Assembly: GCF_002204795.1 (NCBI RefSeq) | Contig: NZ_NIXO01000005.1 | Span: forward strand, 1 to 64,000 | DNA: 64,000 bases | Reading direction: 5' to 3' | Source of the DNA: Pseudomonas sp. K2I15 | GTDB taxonomy: Bacteria > Pseudomonadota > Gammaproteobacteria > Pseudomonadales > Pseudomonadaceae | In this document: piece after piece, positions 53,663 to 63,129 of the stretch | Layout of the letters: every line of letters starts with the position of its first letter | How positions within the stretch are numbered: the first letter of the stretch is position 1 | Notes under the pieces: model-generated | Database searches by the model: none | Seen by the model: only the letters and a program-made list of their open reading frames with translations | What the model was told of the DNA's origin: nothing | Made by a program: the position numbers and the translations under genes

Positions 53663-54637
53663 TCAAGCCTGGTTTTCCTGATCGGTAAACAAATCGGCAA
53701 ACAACATGCTCGACAGGTAGCGTTCGCCGGAGTCCGGCAGCACCACCACGATGGTCTTGCCCTGCATTTCCGGCTTCTCAGCCAGCCGCACCGCCACGGC
53801 CATTGCCGCGCCACAAGAGATACCACACAAAATCCCCTCCTCCTGCATCAAGCGCAACGCCATGGCCTTGGATTCTTCGTCGCTGACCAACTCAACCCGG
53901 TCGACCATCGACAGGTCGAGGTTCTTCGGCACAAACCCGGCGCCAATGCCCTGGATCTTGTGGGGGCTGGGCTTGATCTCTTCACCGGCCAGCGCCTGGG
54001 TAATCACTGGCGAGCTGATGGGTTCCACCGCCACCGACAAGATCGGCTTGCCCTGGATGTTCTTGATATAGCGCGACACCCCGGTGATGGTGCCGCCGGT
54101 GCCCACGCCCGCCACCAGCACGTCCACGGCGCCATCGGTGTCGTTCCAGATTTCCGGACCGGTGGTTTTCTCGTGGATAGCCGGGTTGGCCGGGTTTTCG
54201 AACTGGGCCGGCATAAAGTACTTGCCCGGGTCGCTGGCAAGGATTTCGCCGGCTTTTTCGATCGCGCCCTTCATGCCCTTGGCCGGCTCGGTCAACACCA
54301 GTTCGGCACCTAGGGCTTTAAGCACCTTGCGCCGCTCGATGCTCATGGACGCCGGCATGGTCAGCAACAGCTTGTAACCACGGGCGGCGGCAACAAACGC
54401 CAGGCCGATCCCGGTGTTACCGGAGGTAGGTTCCACGATAGTCATGCCTGGCTTGAGTTTGCCGCTGCCTTCGGCGTCCCAGATCATGTTTGCTCCAATC
54501 CGGCACTTCACCGAATACCCCGGGTTACGCCCTTCTATCTTGGCCAGGATGGTCACGCCACGCGGGGCGATACGGTTGATCTGAACCAGGGGCGTGTTAC
54601 CGATGGAGTGCGCGTTGTCTGCAAAAATGCGGCTCAT
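53663..54637 (-). CDS. cysK: cysteine synthase A (O-acetylserine sulfhydrylase)
   Basis: This 324-residue PLP enzyme has PLP lysine Lys44 ([14 protein letters not shown]), the substrate loop [15 protein letters not shown] and the PLP-phosphate loop [15 protein letters not shown], followed by [15 protein letters not shown]. Length and motifs are CysK-like, in contrast to cysM at 5376-6278. It makes cysteine from O-acetylserine and sulfide. It is divergent from the DUF748 gene with a 123-bp gap. Confidence 0.94.
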   Translation of the reverse strand: MSRIFADNAHSIGNTPLVQINRIAPRGVTILAKIEGRNPGYSVKCRIGANMIWDAEGSGKLKPGMTIVEPTSGNTGIGLAFVAAARGYKLLLTMPASMSIERRKVLKALGAELVLTEPAKGMKGAIEKAGEILASDPGKYFMPAQFENPANPAIHEKTTGPEIWNDTDGAVDVLVAGVGTGGTITGVSRYIKNIQGKPILSVAVEPISSPVITQALAGEEIKPSPHKIQGIGAGFVPKNLDLSMVDRVELVSDEESKAMALRLMQEEGILCGISCGAAMAVAVRLAEKPEMQGKTIVVVLPDSGERYLSSMLFADLFTDQENQA

Positions 54638-54760
54638 GACGGGTCCTTAAGGCAATTTCAGGAAGGCCCCAAGGGTATGCCTCGTGTTGCGAGGCGTCCA
54701 GTCAAGCGAACGTCCGGCGACGCCAGCAGTCAATCGCCTACACGGATGGAGAAAAATCCT

Positions 54761-55837
54761 ATGAAACGTCGCTACAGTTGGCCGCTCTGGACCCTCGCCG
54801 GGGTCGTGGTACTGCTGGTCGTCCTGGATATCGCCCTGCCCTATCTGGTGCGCAATTACCTGAATGACAAACTCGCTGACATGGGCGATTACCGCGGCCA
54901 GGTCACCGACGTCGACCTGGCGTTGTGGCGCGGCGCCTATCGAGTCAACGGTTTGCAGATCGTCAAGGTCGACGGCAAGGTGCCGGTACCGTTCGTCAAG
55001 GCGCCGGTGATCGACCTGTCGGTCAGTTGGCATTCGCTGTGGTATGACCATGCGGTGGTGGCCCAGGCACAGTTCATCAAGCCGGAGCTGAACTTCGTCG
55101 ACGGCGGCACCAACAAGCAGGCGTCCCAGACCGGTCAGGGCACCGACTGGCGGGCGCAACTGGGCAAACTGTTGCCGATCACCCTCGACGAGGTGCGCAT
55201 CGACGACGGGAAAATCGCTTTCCATAACTTCAGTTCCAAGCCGCCGGTCAACATTTACGCGACCCAGGTCAACGCCAGCTTCTACAACCTGACCAACGTG
55301 GTGGACGTCAAAGGTCAGCGCGACGCGCGCTTCGACGGCAAGGCGCTGTTTTTGGGCCAGGCGCCGCTGGAGGCGACTGCAACGTTCGACCCCTTGAGCA
55401 ATTTCGAAGAATTCGAATTCCGCTTCCGCGCCCGGGATATCGAGCTCAAACGCATGAATGACTTCGCCTCGGCCTACGGCAAGTTCGACTTCAATGCCGG
55501 CACCGGCGACCTGGTGGTCGAAGCCCAAGCCGAAAAAGGCCAACTGACCGGCTACATCAAGCCCTTGCTGCGCAATGTCGAGGTGTTCAACTGGCAACAA
55601 GACGTGGAGAACAAGGACAAGGGCATCTTCCGCTCGATCTGGGAGGCCGTGGTTGGCGCCAGCGAAACCGTGCTGAAGAACCAGAACAAAAACCAGTTCG
55701 CCACACGGGTGGAACTGAGCGGCAACGTTCACCAGCAAGATATCAGCGCGTTCCAGGCGTTTTTGCAGATTTTGCGCAATGGTTTTGTCCAGGCCTTCAA
55801 CGCCCGCTATGAACAGCCCAAACCTAGTGCGGATTGA
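54761..55837 (+). CDS. DUF748 (AsmA-like) membrane-anchored protein
   Basis: This 358-residue protein has one N-terminal transmembrane helix (WPLWTLAGVVVLLVVLDIAL) and a periplasmic beta-rich region: LTSVDLALWRGAYRVNGLQI-type strands (residues 45-65), KPPVNIYATQVNASFYNLTN, and VELSGNVHQQDISAFQAFLQ near the end. DUF748 proteins belong to the AsmA-like, lipid-transfer-related group of envelope proteins. The start at 54761 follows GGAG; longer frames back to 54608 are not needed. It appears monocistronic and is followed by a REPIN. Confidence 0.82.
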   Translation: MKRRYSWPLWTLAGVVVLLVVLDIALPYLVRNYLNDKLADMGDYRGQVTDVDLALWRGAYRVNGLQIVKVDGKVPVPFVKAPVIDLSVSWHSLWYDHAVVAQAQFIKPELNFVDGGTNKQASQTGQGTDWRAQLGKLLPITLDEVRIDDGKIAFHNFSSKPPVNIYATQVNASFYNLTNVVDVKGQRDARFDGKALFLGQAPLEATATFDPLSNFEEFEFRFRARDIELKRMNDFASAYGKFDFNAGTGDLVVEAQAEKGQLTGYIKPLLRNVEVFNWQQDVENKDKGIFRSIWEAVVGASETVLKNQNKNQFATRVELSGNVHQQDISAFQAFLQILRNGFVQAFNARYEQPKPSAD

Positions 55838-55849
55838 AACGTTGACCCC

Positions 55850-55949
55850 TGTAGGAGCGAGCTTGCTCGCGAAAAGCGTCAACGCTGACGCGCGCATTCT
55901 GAATGAACGCGGCGCACTCGGGCTTTTCGTGAGCAAGCTCGCGCCTACA
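55850..55949. repeat. REPIN after the DUF748 gene
   Basis: TGTAGGAGCGAGCTTGCTCG (from 55850) and the inverted CGTGAGCAAGCTCGCGCCTA arm (ending 55949), with a GCGTCAACGCTGACGC inner stem. The right arm has two substitutions compared with the family. Confidence 0.88.
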
Positions 55950-56090
55950 GAGCAATGTGACTGCCCATTCAGAGACTGAATAGCCCGTCTGCGTTCACAG
56001 TCGCCGGGGCTGCGCGGTATAGTCGGGCCAAACTGATTACTCGCCCGCTTCGGTCCTGCACCGTTCGGCGTCACGTTCGAGGATTGATAG

Positions 56091-56936
56091 ATGAAGTTCG
56101 AAGGCACCCAGGCCTACGTTGCCACCGATGACCTGAAACTGGCCGTCAACGCCGCCATCACGCTGGAGCGGCCACTGCTGGTCAAGGGCGAACCGGGCAC
56201 CGGCAAGACCATGCTCGCCGAGCAACTGGCCGAATCCTTTGGCGCCCGACTGATCACCTGGCACATCAAGTCCACCACCAAGGCGCATCAGGGCCTGTAC
56301 GAGTACGACGCGGTAAGCCGCCTGCGGGACTCGCAACTGGGTGTGGACAAGGTGCACGACGTACGCAACTACCTGAAAAAGGGCAAGCTCTGGGAAGCCT
56401 TCGAGTCCGAGGAGCGGGTGATCCTGCTGATCGATGAGATCGACAAGGCCGACATCGAATTCCCCAACGACCTGCTGCAAGAACTCGACAAGATGGAGTT
56501 CTACGTCTACGAAATCGACGAGACCATCAAGGCCAAGAAACGCCCGATCATCATCATTACCTCCAACAACGAAAAAGAGCTGCCGGACGCCTTCCTGCGC
56601 CGCTGCTTCTTCCACTACATCGCCTTCCCGGACCGCACCACCCTGCAAAAGATCGTCGACGTGCACTACCCCAACATCAAGAAAGACCTGGTCAGCGAAG
56701 CGCTGGACGTGTTCTTCGACGTGCGCAAAGTACCGGGCCTGAAGAAAAAGCCATCCACCTCCGAACTGGTGGACTGGCTGAAACTGCTGATGGCCGACAA
56801 CATCGGCGAAGCGGTACTGCGCGAACGCGACCCCACCAAGGCCATCCCGCCGCTGGCCGGTGCCCTGGTAAAGAACGAGCAAGACGTGCAGTTGCTGGAA
56901 CGCCTGGCGTTCATGAGCCGTCGCGGTAACCGATAA
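56091..56936 (+). CDS. MoxR-type AAA+ ATPase
   Basis: This 281-residue ATPase has Walker A GEPGTGKT (33-40), Walker B ILLIDEIDKAD, sensor 1 IITSNNEKELPDAFLRRC with the Arg finger, and a small C-terminal lid (about 205-281). MoxR proteins work with VWA partners as metal-insertion or assembly chaperones. The VWA gene follows after 11 bp, so the two form an operon. The target complex is not encoded nearby. Confidence 0.91.
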   Translation: MKFEGTQAYVATDDLKLAVNAAITLERPLLVKGEPGTGKTMLAEQLAESFGARLITWHIKSTTKAHQGLYEYDAVSRLRDSQLGVDKVHDVRNYLKKGKLWEAFESEERVILLIDEIDKADIEFPNDLLQELDKMEFYVYEIDETIKAKKRPIIIITSNNEKELPDAFLRRCFFHYIAFPDRTTLQKIVDVHYPNIKKDLVSEALDVFFDVRKVPGLKKKPSTSELVDWLKLLMADNIGEAVLRERDPTKAIPPLAGALVKNEQDVQLLERLAFMSRRGNR

Positions 56937-56947
56937 GGGCGATTGCC

Positions 56948-58126
56948 ATGCTGCTCAACCTGTTCAATGAAATGCGTGCAGCCAAGGTGCCGGTCTCGGT
57001 GCGTGAGCTGCTGGACCTGATCAACGCGCTGAAACAGCGCGTGACCTTCGCCGACATGGACGAGTTTTACTACTTGGCCCGGGCGATCCTGGTGAAGGAC
57101 GAACGGCATTTCGACAAGTTCGACCGGGCCTTCGGCGCCTACTTCAACGGCCTGGAAAAACTCGACGATCACCTCCAGGCGCTGATCCCCGAAGACTGGC
57201 TGCGCAAGGAATTCGAACGTTCGCTGACCGACGAAGAACGCGCGCAAATCCAGTCTCTCGGCGGGCTGGACAAGCTGATCGAAGAATTCAAGAAACGCCT
57301 GGAAGAACAAAAGAAACGCCACGCCGGCGGCAACAAATGGATCGGCACCGGCGGCACCAGCCCGTTCGGCTCCGGCGGCTTCAACCCCGAAGGCATTCGT
57401 GTGGGTGATGCCGGCAAGCGCCAGGGCAAGGCGGTCAAGGTCTGGGACCAGCGTGAGTACAAGAACCTCGATGATTCGGTGGAACTGGGCACCCGCAACA
57501 TCAAGATCGCCCTGCGCCGCCTGCGCAAGTTCGCGCGCCAGGGTGCGGCAGAAGAACTGGACATCGACGGCACCATCGACCATACGGCGCGTGATGCCGG
57601 GCTGCTGAATATCCAGATGCGCCCGGAGCGGCGCAACACCATCAAGCTGCTGTTGCTGTTCGACATCGGCGGTTCGATGGATGCCCACGTGAAGACCTGC
57701 GAAGAGCTGTTCTCTGCCTGCAAGACCGAGTTCAAGCACCTGGAGTATTTCTACTTCCACAACTTCATTTATGAATCGGTGTGGAAGAACAACATGCGCC
57801 GGGGTTCGGAACGTACCTCGACCCAGGACCTGCTGCACAAATATGGCGCCGACTACAAAGTAATCTTTATCGGCGATGCGGCCATGGCGCCGTATGAAAT
57901 CACCCAGGCCGGCGGCAGCGTCGAGCACTGGAACGAAGAGCCCGGGTATGTGTGGATGCAGCGGTTCATGGAGAAGTACAAGAAGCTGATCTGGATTAAT
58001 CCGTACCCGAAAGACACCTGGGGCTATACGGCGTCCACCGGGATTGTTCGGGAGTTGATCGAAGACCAGATGTTTGCGTTGACGTTGCGAGGGCTTGAGG
58101 AAGGGATGCGCTTTCTCTCCAAATAA
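56948..58126 (+). CDS. VWA domain-containing protein (CoxE-like), MoxR partner
   Basis: This 392-residue protein has a helical N-terminal part (1-125), a Gly-rich linker (127-160, NKWIGTGGTSPFGSGGF) and a VWA domain with the MIDAS motif FDIGGSMD (238-245) and MIDAS Thr/Asp positions around FIGDAAMAP. CoxE-like VWA proteins act with MoxR ATPases. The MIDAS motif is DxGxS, as expected for metal binding. The gene lies 11 bp after the ATPase gene. Confidence 0.89.
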   Translation: MLLNLFNEMRAAKVPVSVRELLDLINALKQRVTFADMDEFYYLARAILVKDERHFDKFDRAFGAYFNGLEKLDDHLQALIPEDWLRKEFERSLTDEERAQIQSLGGLDKLIEEFKKRLEEQKKRHAGGNKWIGTGGTSPFGSGGFNPEGIRVGDAGKRQGKAVKVWDQREYKNLDDSVELGTRNIKIALRRLRKFARQGAAEELDIDGTIDHTARDAGLLNIQMRPERRNTIKLLLLFDIGGSMDAHVKTCEELFSACKTEFKHLEYFYFHNFIYESVWKNNMRRGSERTSTQDLLHKYGADYKVIFIGDAAMAPYEITQAGGSVEHWNEEPGYVWMQRFMEKYKKLIWINPYPKDTWGYTASTGIVRELIEDQMFALTLRGLEEGMRFLSK

Positions 58127-58153
58127 CCTGTTTCCCAGACAACCACGATCAAA

Positions 58154-58244
58154 TGTGGGAGCGGGCTTGCTCGCGAAGGCGGTGTATCAGCCACTATATT
58201 TGGTGGCTGACACTACGCTTTCGCGAGCAAGCCCGCTCCCACAT
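58154..58244. repeat. REPIN between the VWA gene and pxpC
   Basis: TGTGGGAGCGGGCTTGCTCG (arm from 58154) and an inverted arm ending at 58244, with a TCAGCCAC/GTGGCTGA inner stem. Convergent genes flank it. It is the same family as the copies at 1531 and 40049. Confidence 0.9.
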
Positions 58245-58262
58245 TTTGTCCTGCGGCGGTCT

Positions 58263-59186
58263 TTAGTTTCTGGCAAGGCGCTGCAAATACTCCACCTGCT
58301 GGCGATGCGCCGTCTCCTGCACCACCGGCGCCAACCTCACCTTCTCCCCCGGCAAACACTGCGCCAGCCGCGCCAGCGCCAACGGCGTCAACGCACCCAA
58401 TCGCGGATAGCCGCCAATGGTCTGCCGGTCATTGAGCAACACAATCGGTTGCCCATCCGGCGGCACCTGGATCGCGCCCAGCGGGATACCTTCCGAGATC
58501 AGCGACGGCCCCTGATACTGCAACGGCGTGCCCAGCAAGCGCATGCCCATGCGGTCGGCACGGCTGTCGAGGGTCCATTCGCTGTTGAACACATCGAACA
58601 GACTCTGCCCGCCGAACTGGCCGATCTGCGCCCCGAGGATCACCTCCAATGGCGCCTTCGAATCCAGTTTCGGCAACTGCTCGGCGGACAACTCCCGCAT
58701 CGCACCGCCCACGCCTGAGTACGCCAATTGCGCACCTTCAGCCAGCGCCCGGCCTAAGCCATCCAGCCCGCCCAGTTCCTCCCGCCCGACCGTGGCGCAA
58801 CTGCCCAGCACCTGCGGCGCATCAAACCCGCCCGGCGCCGCCAGGTAGGCCCGCGCGCCGCTGAAAGGCTGGGTAAAACGCAACCGTTGGCCTTTTTGCA
58901 GAATAAAACTGCGCCCCGGAGTGATGGCGCGCTCATCGACATAAGCGCCCAAGTCCGCCCCGGCCAACGCCAGCAGGCAATAGTCTTCAGCCTGCACCGT
59001 AAAGCCGCCCAAGGTAATCTCCACCACCGGCGCATCCAGGGCATTGCCCAGCAACCAATTGGCCCACGACATCGACACCCAATCCAGCGCGCCGCCTTGG
59101 GTCACGCCCAAATGCCTCACGCCAAAACGTCCGGCGTCCTGCAACAGGCACAGCGGGGTGCTGGCCTCGATCAACAAGCGGCTCAT
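58263..59186 (-). CDS. pxpC: 5-oxoprolinase subunit PxpC
   Basis: This 307-residue KipA/biotin-dependent carboxyltransferase-like subunit has the family start GVRHLGVTQGGALDWVSMSW and stretches GGLDGLGRALAEGAQ, SRADRMGMRLLG and PDGQPIVLLNDRQTIGGYPR. With PxpA and PxpB it hydrolyses 5-oxoproline to glutamate using ATP. Its ATG overlaps the pxpB stop by 4 bp (ATGA). It is the last gene of the operon. Confidence 0.93.
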   Translation of the reverse strand: MSRLLIEASTPLCLLQDAGRFGVRHLGVTQGGALDWVSMSWANWLLGNALDAPVVEITLGGFTVQAEDYCLLALAGADLGAYVDERAITPGRSFILQKGQRLRFTQPFSGARAYLAAPGGFDAPQVLGSCATVGREELGGLDGLGRALAEGAQLAYSGVGGAMRELSAEQLPKLDSKAPLEVILGAQIGQFGGQSLFDVFNSEWTLDSRADRMGMRLLGTPLQYQGPSLISEGIPLGAIQVPPDGQPIVLLNDRQTIGGYPRLGALTPLALARLAQCLPGEKVRLAPVVQETAHRQQVEYLQRLARN

Positions 59187-59887
59187 GCCTGTGCCTCCAA
59201 CGGCGTGTCATCGCCGCCCAGGTTGATGAATTCGCTATGGCTGATCGCTTCGTAACGCACGGTGTCACCCGGCTGCATCAGGCTGTAGCCCTCGCGCTCG
59301 CGGTCAAACAACTTGGCCGGCGTGCGACCGATCAGGTTCCAGCCGCCCGGCGATACCACCGGATAGGCCGCCGTCTGCCGCTCGGCAATCCCCACGCTGC
59401 CCGCCGCCACCCGCTTGCGTGGCGTGTTCAGCCGAGGCGTTGCGAGCAGTTCGTCCACCAGGCCCATAAAGGCAAAGCCCGGGGCGAAGCCCAAGGCGAA
59501 TACCTGGTACTCATGCTGGCTGTGGCGGCGAATCACCTCCTCCACCGCCAGCCCACTGCGCTGCGCGAGTAACGCAAGCTCAGGGCCGACACTCAGGTCA
59601 TACCAAACCGGCAACACATGGCATTGCCCGCTGCCCTTGGGCTCTGGCTGCAATTCTTTAAGCGCTTGAGCGATCAGCGCCCGTGCCTGGGCCGGGGCCA
59701 GTGCCAGCAGGTCGTAATGCACCATCAGGGTGGTGTACGACGGCACCAGATCCACCAACGCCGGGCCAAACCCTTCGCGCAACCGCCGGGTGGCGGCGAG
59801 CATCCAGGGCATGTTGTCTTCGGCGATCACCTCAAACAGGCGCACCATCAGGCAGTCGATGGCCACCACTTCAATCCGTGGCTTCAT
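59183..59887 (-). CDS. pxpB: 5-oxoprolinase subunit PxpB
   Basis: This 234-residue KipI-family subunit contains [12 protein letters not shown], the core [20 protein letters not shown] and [20 protein letters not shown], ending with [15 protein letters not shown]. It pairs with PxpC in the 5-oxoprolinase complex. It overlaps both neighbours by 4 bp, so translation of pxpA, pxpB and pxpC is coupled. Confidence 0.93.
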   Translation of the reverse strand: MKPRIEVVAIDCLMVRLFEVIAEDNMPWMLAATRRLREGFGPALVDLVPSYTTLMVHYDLLALAPAQARALIAQALKELQPEPKGSGQCHVLPVWYDLSVGPELALLAQRSGLAVEEVIRRHSQHEYQVFALGFAPGFAFMGLVDELLATPRLNTPRKRVAAGSVGIAERQTAAYPVVSPGGWNLIGRTPAKLFDREREGYSLMQPGDTVRYEAISHSEFINLGGDDTPLEAQA

Positions 59888-60627
59888 GCTGGCGTCAACG
59901 CCTCGCGGATGCGCTGCACGGCGGCCACCGAGCTGGCGTTATCGCCGTGCACACACAAGGTATTGGCTTGCAGATGCAATGGGCTGCCGTCGCTGGCGAC
60001 CAGGTGTTCACCACGGGCGATGGTCAGGGCTTGCTGGATGATCTTTTCCGGATCGTGGTGCACGGCGCCCGGCAACTGGCGAGAGACCAGATGGCCCGCG
60101 CTGTCGTAGGCGCGGTCGGCGAAGGCTTCGAACCACAGGGTCACGCCATATTCGTCACCCAGGGCCTGGGCGGCGCTGTTGTCGCGGGTGGCCATCAGCA
60201 TCAGCGGCAAGCTGGCGTCGTAGGCCGCCACGGCCTGGATGACCGCACGCAATTGCGCCGGCTTGGCCATCATGTCGTTGTACATCGCACCGTGGGGTTT
60301 GACGTAGCTGACCCGCCCGCCCTGAGCCCGGCAAATGCCGTCGAGGGCGCCGACCTGGTAGTGCAACAGGTCCTGGATTTCCTGCGGGGTGTAGGCCATG
60401 GAGCGGCGGCCGAAACCCTGCAGGTCCTGGTACGCCGGGTGCGCGCCCACTTGCACGCCATGCTCGAAGGCCAGGCTGACGGTCTTGCGCATGATGCTTG
60501 GGTCGCCGGCGTGGAAGCCGCAGGCAACGTTGGCGCAATCAATGAACGGCATGACCTCGGCGTCCAGACCCAAGGTCCAGTTGCCAAAGCTTTCGCCGAT
60601 GTCGCAGTTCAATAGCAGGCGGCTCAC
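59884..60627 (-). CDS. pxpA: 5-oxoprolinase subunit PxpA
   Basis: This 247-residue LamB/YcsF-family subunit has the N-terminal [13 protein letters not shown] motif, followed by [43 protein letters not shown] and [10 protein letters not shown]. The family's conserved Asp/His residues are present, and the N-terminal motif replaces the common LNADVGE with LNCDIGE. It works with PxpB and PxpC. It is the second gene of the operon after the MFS transporter (70 bp gap). Confidence 0.94.
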   Translation of the reverse strand: MSRLLLNCDIGESFGNWTLGLDAEVMPFIDCANVACGFHAGDPSIMRKTVSLAFEHGVQVGAHPAYQDLQGFGRRSMAYTPQEIQDLLHYQVGALDGICRAQGGRVSYVKPHGAMYNDMMAKPAQLRAVIQAVAAYDASLPLMLMATRDNSAAQALGDEYGVTLWFEAFADRAYDSAGHLVSRQLPGAVHHDPEKIIQQALTIARGEHLVASDGSPLHLQANTLCVHGDNASSVAAVQRIREALTPA

Positions 60628-60697
60628 GGTGAGGGCTCCTGTAGTCTTTATATTTTTCTAGTGTGGGACCTTTCTTCAAGATCCCGCAACGTTCACG

Positions 60698-61984
60698 TTA
60701 CTGCGCTTCGAGTTGCTTGCCACGGGTTTCCGGCAGGCTCAGGGCCGCGAGGATCACCACGCCGTAGGACACCGCCGCAAATGCGCCAATGCCCATGCTC
60801 AGCGGCACCTCCTGGCTCAGCAGGCCAATCAGCAGCGGGAAAAACGCCGCGAGTGCCCGGCCAATGTTGTAGCAAAAGCCCTGGCCAGAACCGCGAATCC
60901 GCGTGGGAAACAGTTCGGTGAGAAACGCGCCCATGCCGCTGAAAATCCCCGAGGCAAAGAACCCCAGCGGGAAGCCCAGCCACAACATGACTGCGTTGCT
61001 GACATGCAGTTGGGTGTAGAGCACGACGATGATGAACGAGCCCACGGCGAACAAGATAAAGTTCTTTTTGCGCCCGAGCAGGTCCGTCAAGTAGGCACTG
61101 ATCACGTAACCGATGTAGGAACCCACGATCACCATCGCCAGATAACCGCCGGTGCCGAGGACGCTTAAACCGCGTTCGTTTTTCAGGAATGTCGGCAGCC
61201 AGGACGTGATGGCGTAGTACCCGCCCAACGCGCCGGTGGTCAGCAGTGAAGCGCGAATCGTGGTGCTGAGCATGCCGGGGGCGAAAATCTCGTAGAACTT
61301 CGCCGGGTTGCTTGGCGCTTCCTTGGCTTTGGTCTGCCGATAAATCTCCGGGTCCTTGACCAAGCGCCGCACAAAAATCACGAAGATCGCCGGCAACAGG
61401 CCCAACATAAACAGCGCGCGCCAGGCGTCTTCCGGTGGCAACCAGGAAAACAGCAGCGCATAGAGAATCGCCGTGATGCCCCAGCCCAGCGCCCAGCCGG
61501 ACTGCACCATGCCCACCGCCTTGCCGCGGTCCTTGGCGCGAATCACCTCGCCCATCAGCACTGCGCCGGCGGTCCATTCGCCGCCAAAACCAAAGCCCAT
61601 CAACGTGCGGGCGACCAGCAACTGCTCGTAGCTTTGCGCCAGGCCGCAGAGGAAGGTAAAAACCGCGAACCACAGCACCGTCAGTTGCAGGGTGAGCACA
61701 CGGCCAATGCGGTCCGACAGGATGCCGGCGATCCAGCCGCCCAGCGCCGAAGCGATCAGGGTGCTGGTGTGGATCAAGCCTGCCTGGCCGGTGGTAATGC
61801 CCCACATCGCAATCAGCGTCGGGACCACAAAGCTGAGCATCTGGGTGTCCATGCCGTCCAGGCCGTAACCGATCTTGCAGCTCCAGAAGGTGCGACGCTC
61901 CTGCTTGTTGATATTGCGGTACCAATCAAAAGGTCCGGCGCGGCGTTCGGGCTTGGCCACCTCCAGGGTATCGGGCGCACTCAT
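60698..61984 (-). CDS. MFS transporter of the 5-oxoproline operon
   Basis: This 428-residue transporter has 12 predicted helices and sugar/metabolite-type MFS signatures: DGMDTQMLSFVVPTLIAMWG in helix 1, GILSDRIGRVLTLQ after helix 2, RTLMGFGFGGEWTAGAVLMG in helix 4, and a second repeat with YLTDLLGRKKNFIL. It precedes pxpABC and diverges from a LysR gene, so uptake of 5-oxoproline or a related acid is likely. No experimental support is visible here. Confidence 0.9.
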   Translation of the reverse strand: MSAPDTLEVAKPERRAGPFDWYRNINKQERRTFWSCKIGYGLDGMDTQMLSFVVPTLIAMWGITTGQAGLIHTSTLIASALGGWIAGILSDRIGRVLTLQLTVLWFAVFTFLCGLAQSYEQLLVARTLMGFGFGGEWTAGAVLMGEVIRAKDRGKAVGMVQSGWALGWGITAILYALLFSWLPPEDAWRALFMLGLLPAIFVIFVRRLVKDPEIYRQTKAKEAPSNPAKFYEIFAPGMLSTTIRASLLTTGALGGYYAITSWLPTFLKNERGLSVLGTGGYLAMVIVGSYIGYVISAYLTDLLGRKKNFILFAVGSFIIVVLYTQLHVSNAVMLWLGFPLGFFASGIFSGMGAFLTELFPTRIRGSGQGFCYNIGRALAAFFPLLIGLLSQEVPLSMGIGAFAAVSYGVVILAALSLPETRGKQLEAQ

Positions 61985-62125
61985 GGCGGATCTCCACGTG
62001 AATATTATTGGTATTGTTCTGGGCCCCTACGACGCTTATCGTGAGACGAGCCGATTTTTGGCGTGCGCCCCCTGCTGCGTCCAACTAATAAAAACCGCCC
62101 CAATGCATAAGAAAAAGTTGATCCC

Positions 62126-63034
62126 ATGAATTTGAAGTTCCTTGAAACCTTCGTCTGGGTGGCCAAGCTCAAGAGCTTTCGGCTCACCGCCGAAAAACTC
62201 TTCACCACCCAGGCGTCGATTTCCAGCCGCATTGCGGTGCTGGAGAGTGAACTGGGGGTGAAGCTGTTCCTGCGCGATTCCCGTGGCGTAAGCCTGACCC
62301 CGGAAGGCGTGAAGGTGCTCGATTACGCCGAGCAGATGATGGCCACCATGCAGGGGCTGAAGCAGTCCCTGGAAACCACCAGCAGCAAGGTCGGGCGGAT
62401 CCGCATCGGAGTGATGGACACGGTGATCCATACCTGGCTCAGCCCGCTGGTGACCGAATTGATGGAGCGTTTTGCGCGGGTGGAGATCGAACTGGTGGCC
62501 GACACCTCGTTCAACCTCATCGATCAACTGCAAAAAGGCTTTCTTGACCTGATCCTGCAAACCGACCTGCTGCGCCAGGAAACCCTGCGCAGCCTGGAAC
62601 TGGGCAGCCACCCCATGGGCTGGATCGTCGCCAGCGACTCGATCCACAACCGCGACTACGCCTCCCTCGCCGAACTGGCCCAGGAGCGCATCATCACCTA
62701 CTCGAAAAACTCCTGCCCGCACCAGGACGTGCTCAGCCTGATGCAAGCCAACGGCGTGGCCGCGCCCAGGATGAACTGCGTGAATTCGGTGTCGGCGATT
62801 ACCCGCTTGCTGCGCGACGGGTTCGGGATTGGCGCCTTGCCGCCGGTGCTGGTCAGGGAAGAGTTGGCGCGGGGCGAGATGACCCTGCTGGCCATGGAGC
62901 AACGCCCGCCGAACTTGCAGGTGGTGGTGTCGTGGCGGGTCGGGGTGGAGTTGGTGGAGGAAGTTGTGGCGCTGTGCCAGACGGTAGTGGCGCAGTACGC
63001 ACAAAAAGTTGGCGAAGAATTTATGGTGCTGTAG
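62126..63034 (+). CDS. LysR-family regulator of the 5-oxoproline operon
   Basis: This 302-residue regulator has its HTH at about 16-40 (SFRLTAEKLFTTQASISSRIAVLE) and a LysR effector domain. It is divergent from the MFS-pxpABC operon across 141 bp and is its likely regulator. The last codons (VL, then TAG) run directly into a REP arm that supplies the stop (CTGTAGGAGC), so the original C-terminus may have differed. Confidence 0.88.
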   Translation: MNLKFLETFVWVAKLKSFRLTAEKLFTTQASISSRIAVLESELGVKLFLRDSRGVSLTPEGVKVLDYAEQMMATMQGLKQSLETTSSKVGRIRIGVMDTVIHTWLSPLVTELMERFARVEIELVADTSFNLIDQLQKGFLDLILQTDLLRQETLRSLELGSHPMGWIVASDSIHNRDYASLAELAQERIITYSKNSCPHQDVLSLMQANGVAAPRMNCVNSVSAITRLLRDGFGIGALPPVLVREELARGEMTLLAMEQRPPNLQVVVSWRVGVELVEEVVALCQTVVAQYAQKVGEEFMVL

Positions 63035-63129
63035 GAGCAAGCTTGCTCGCGATGAACGTTAACGATAACGCGTGCATCCTGGATACACGCGGGGCCTGTG
63101 AGTGCTTCGCGAGCAAGCTCGCTCCTACA
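63030..63129. repeat. REPIN supplying both convergent stop codons
   Basis: Left arm TGTAGGAGCAAGCTTGCTCG starts at 63030 and right arm ends at 63129 (CGAGCAAGCTCGCTCCTACA). The TAG of the LysR gene (63032-63034) and the TAG of the convergent DUF2937 gene (63125-63127, minus strand) are the same position of the two arms. Confidence 0.88.
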
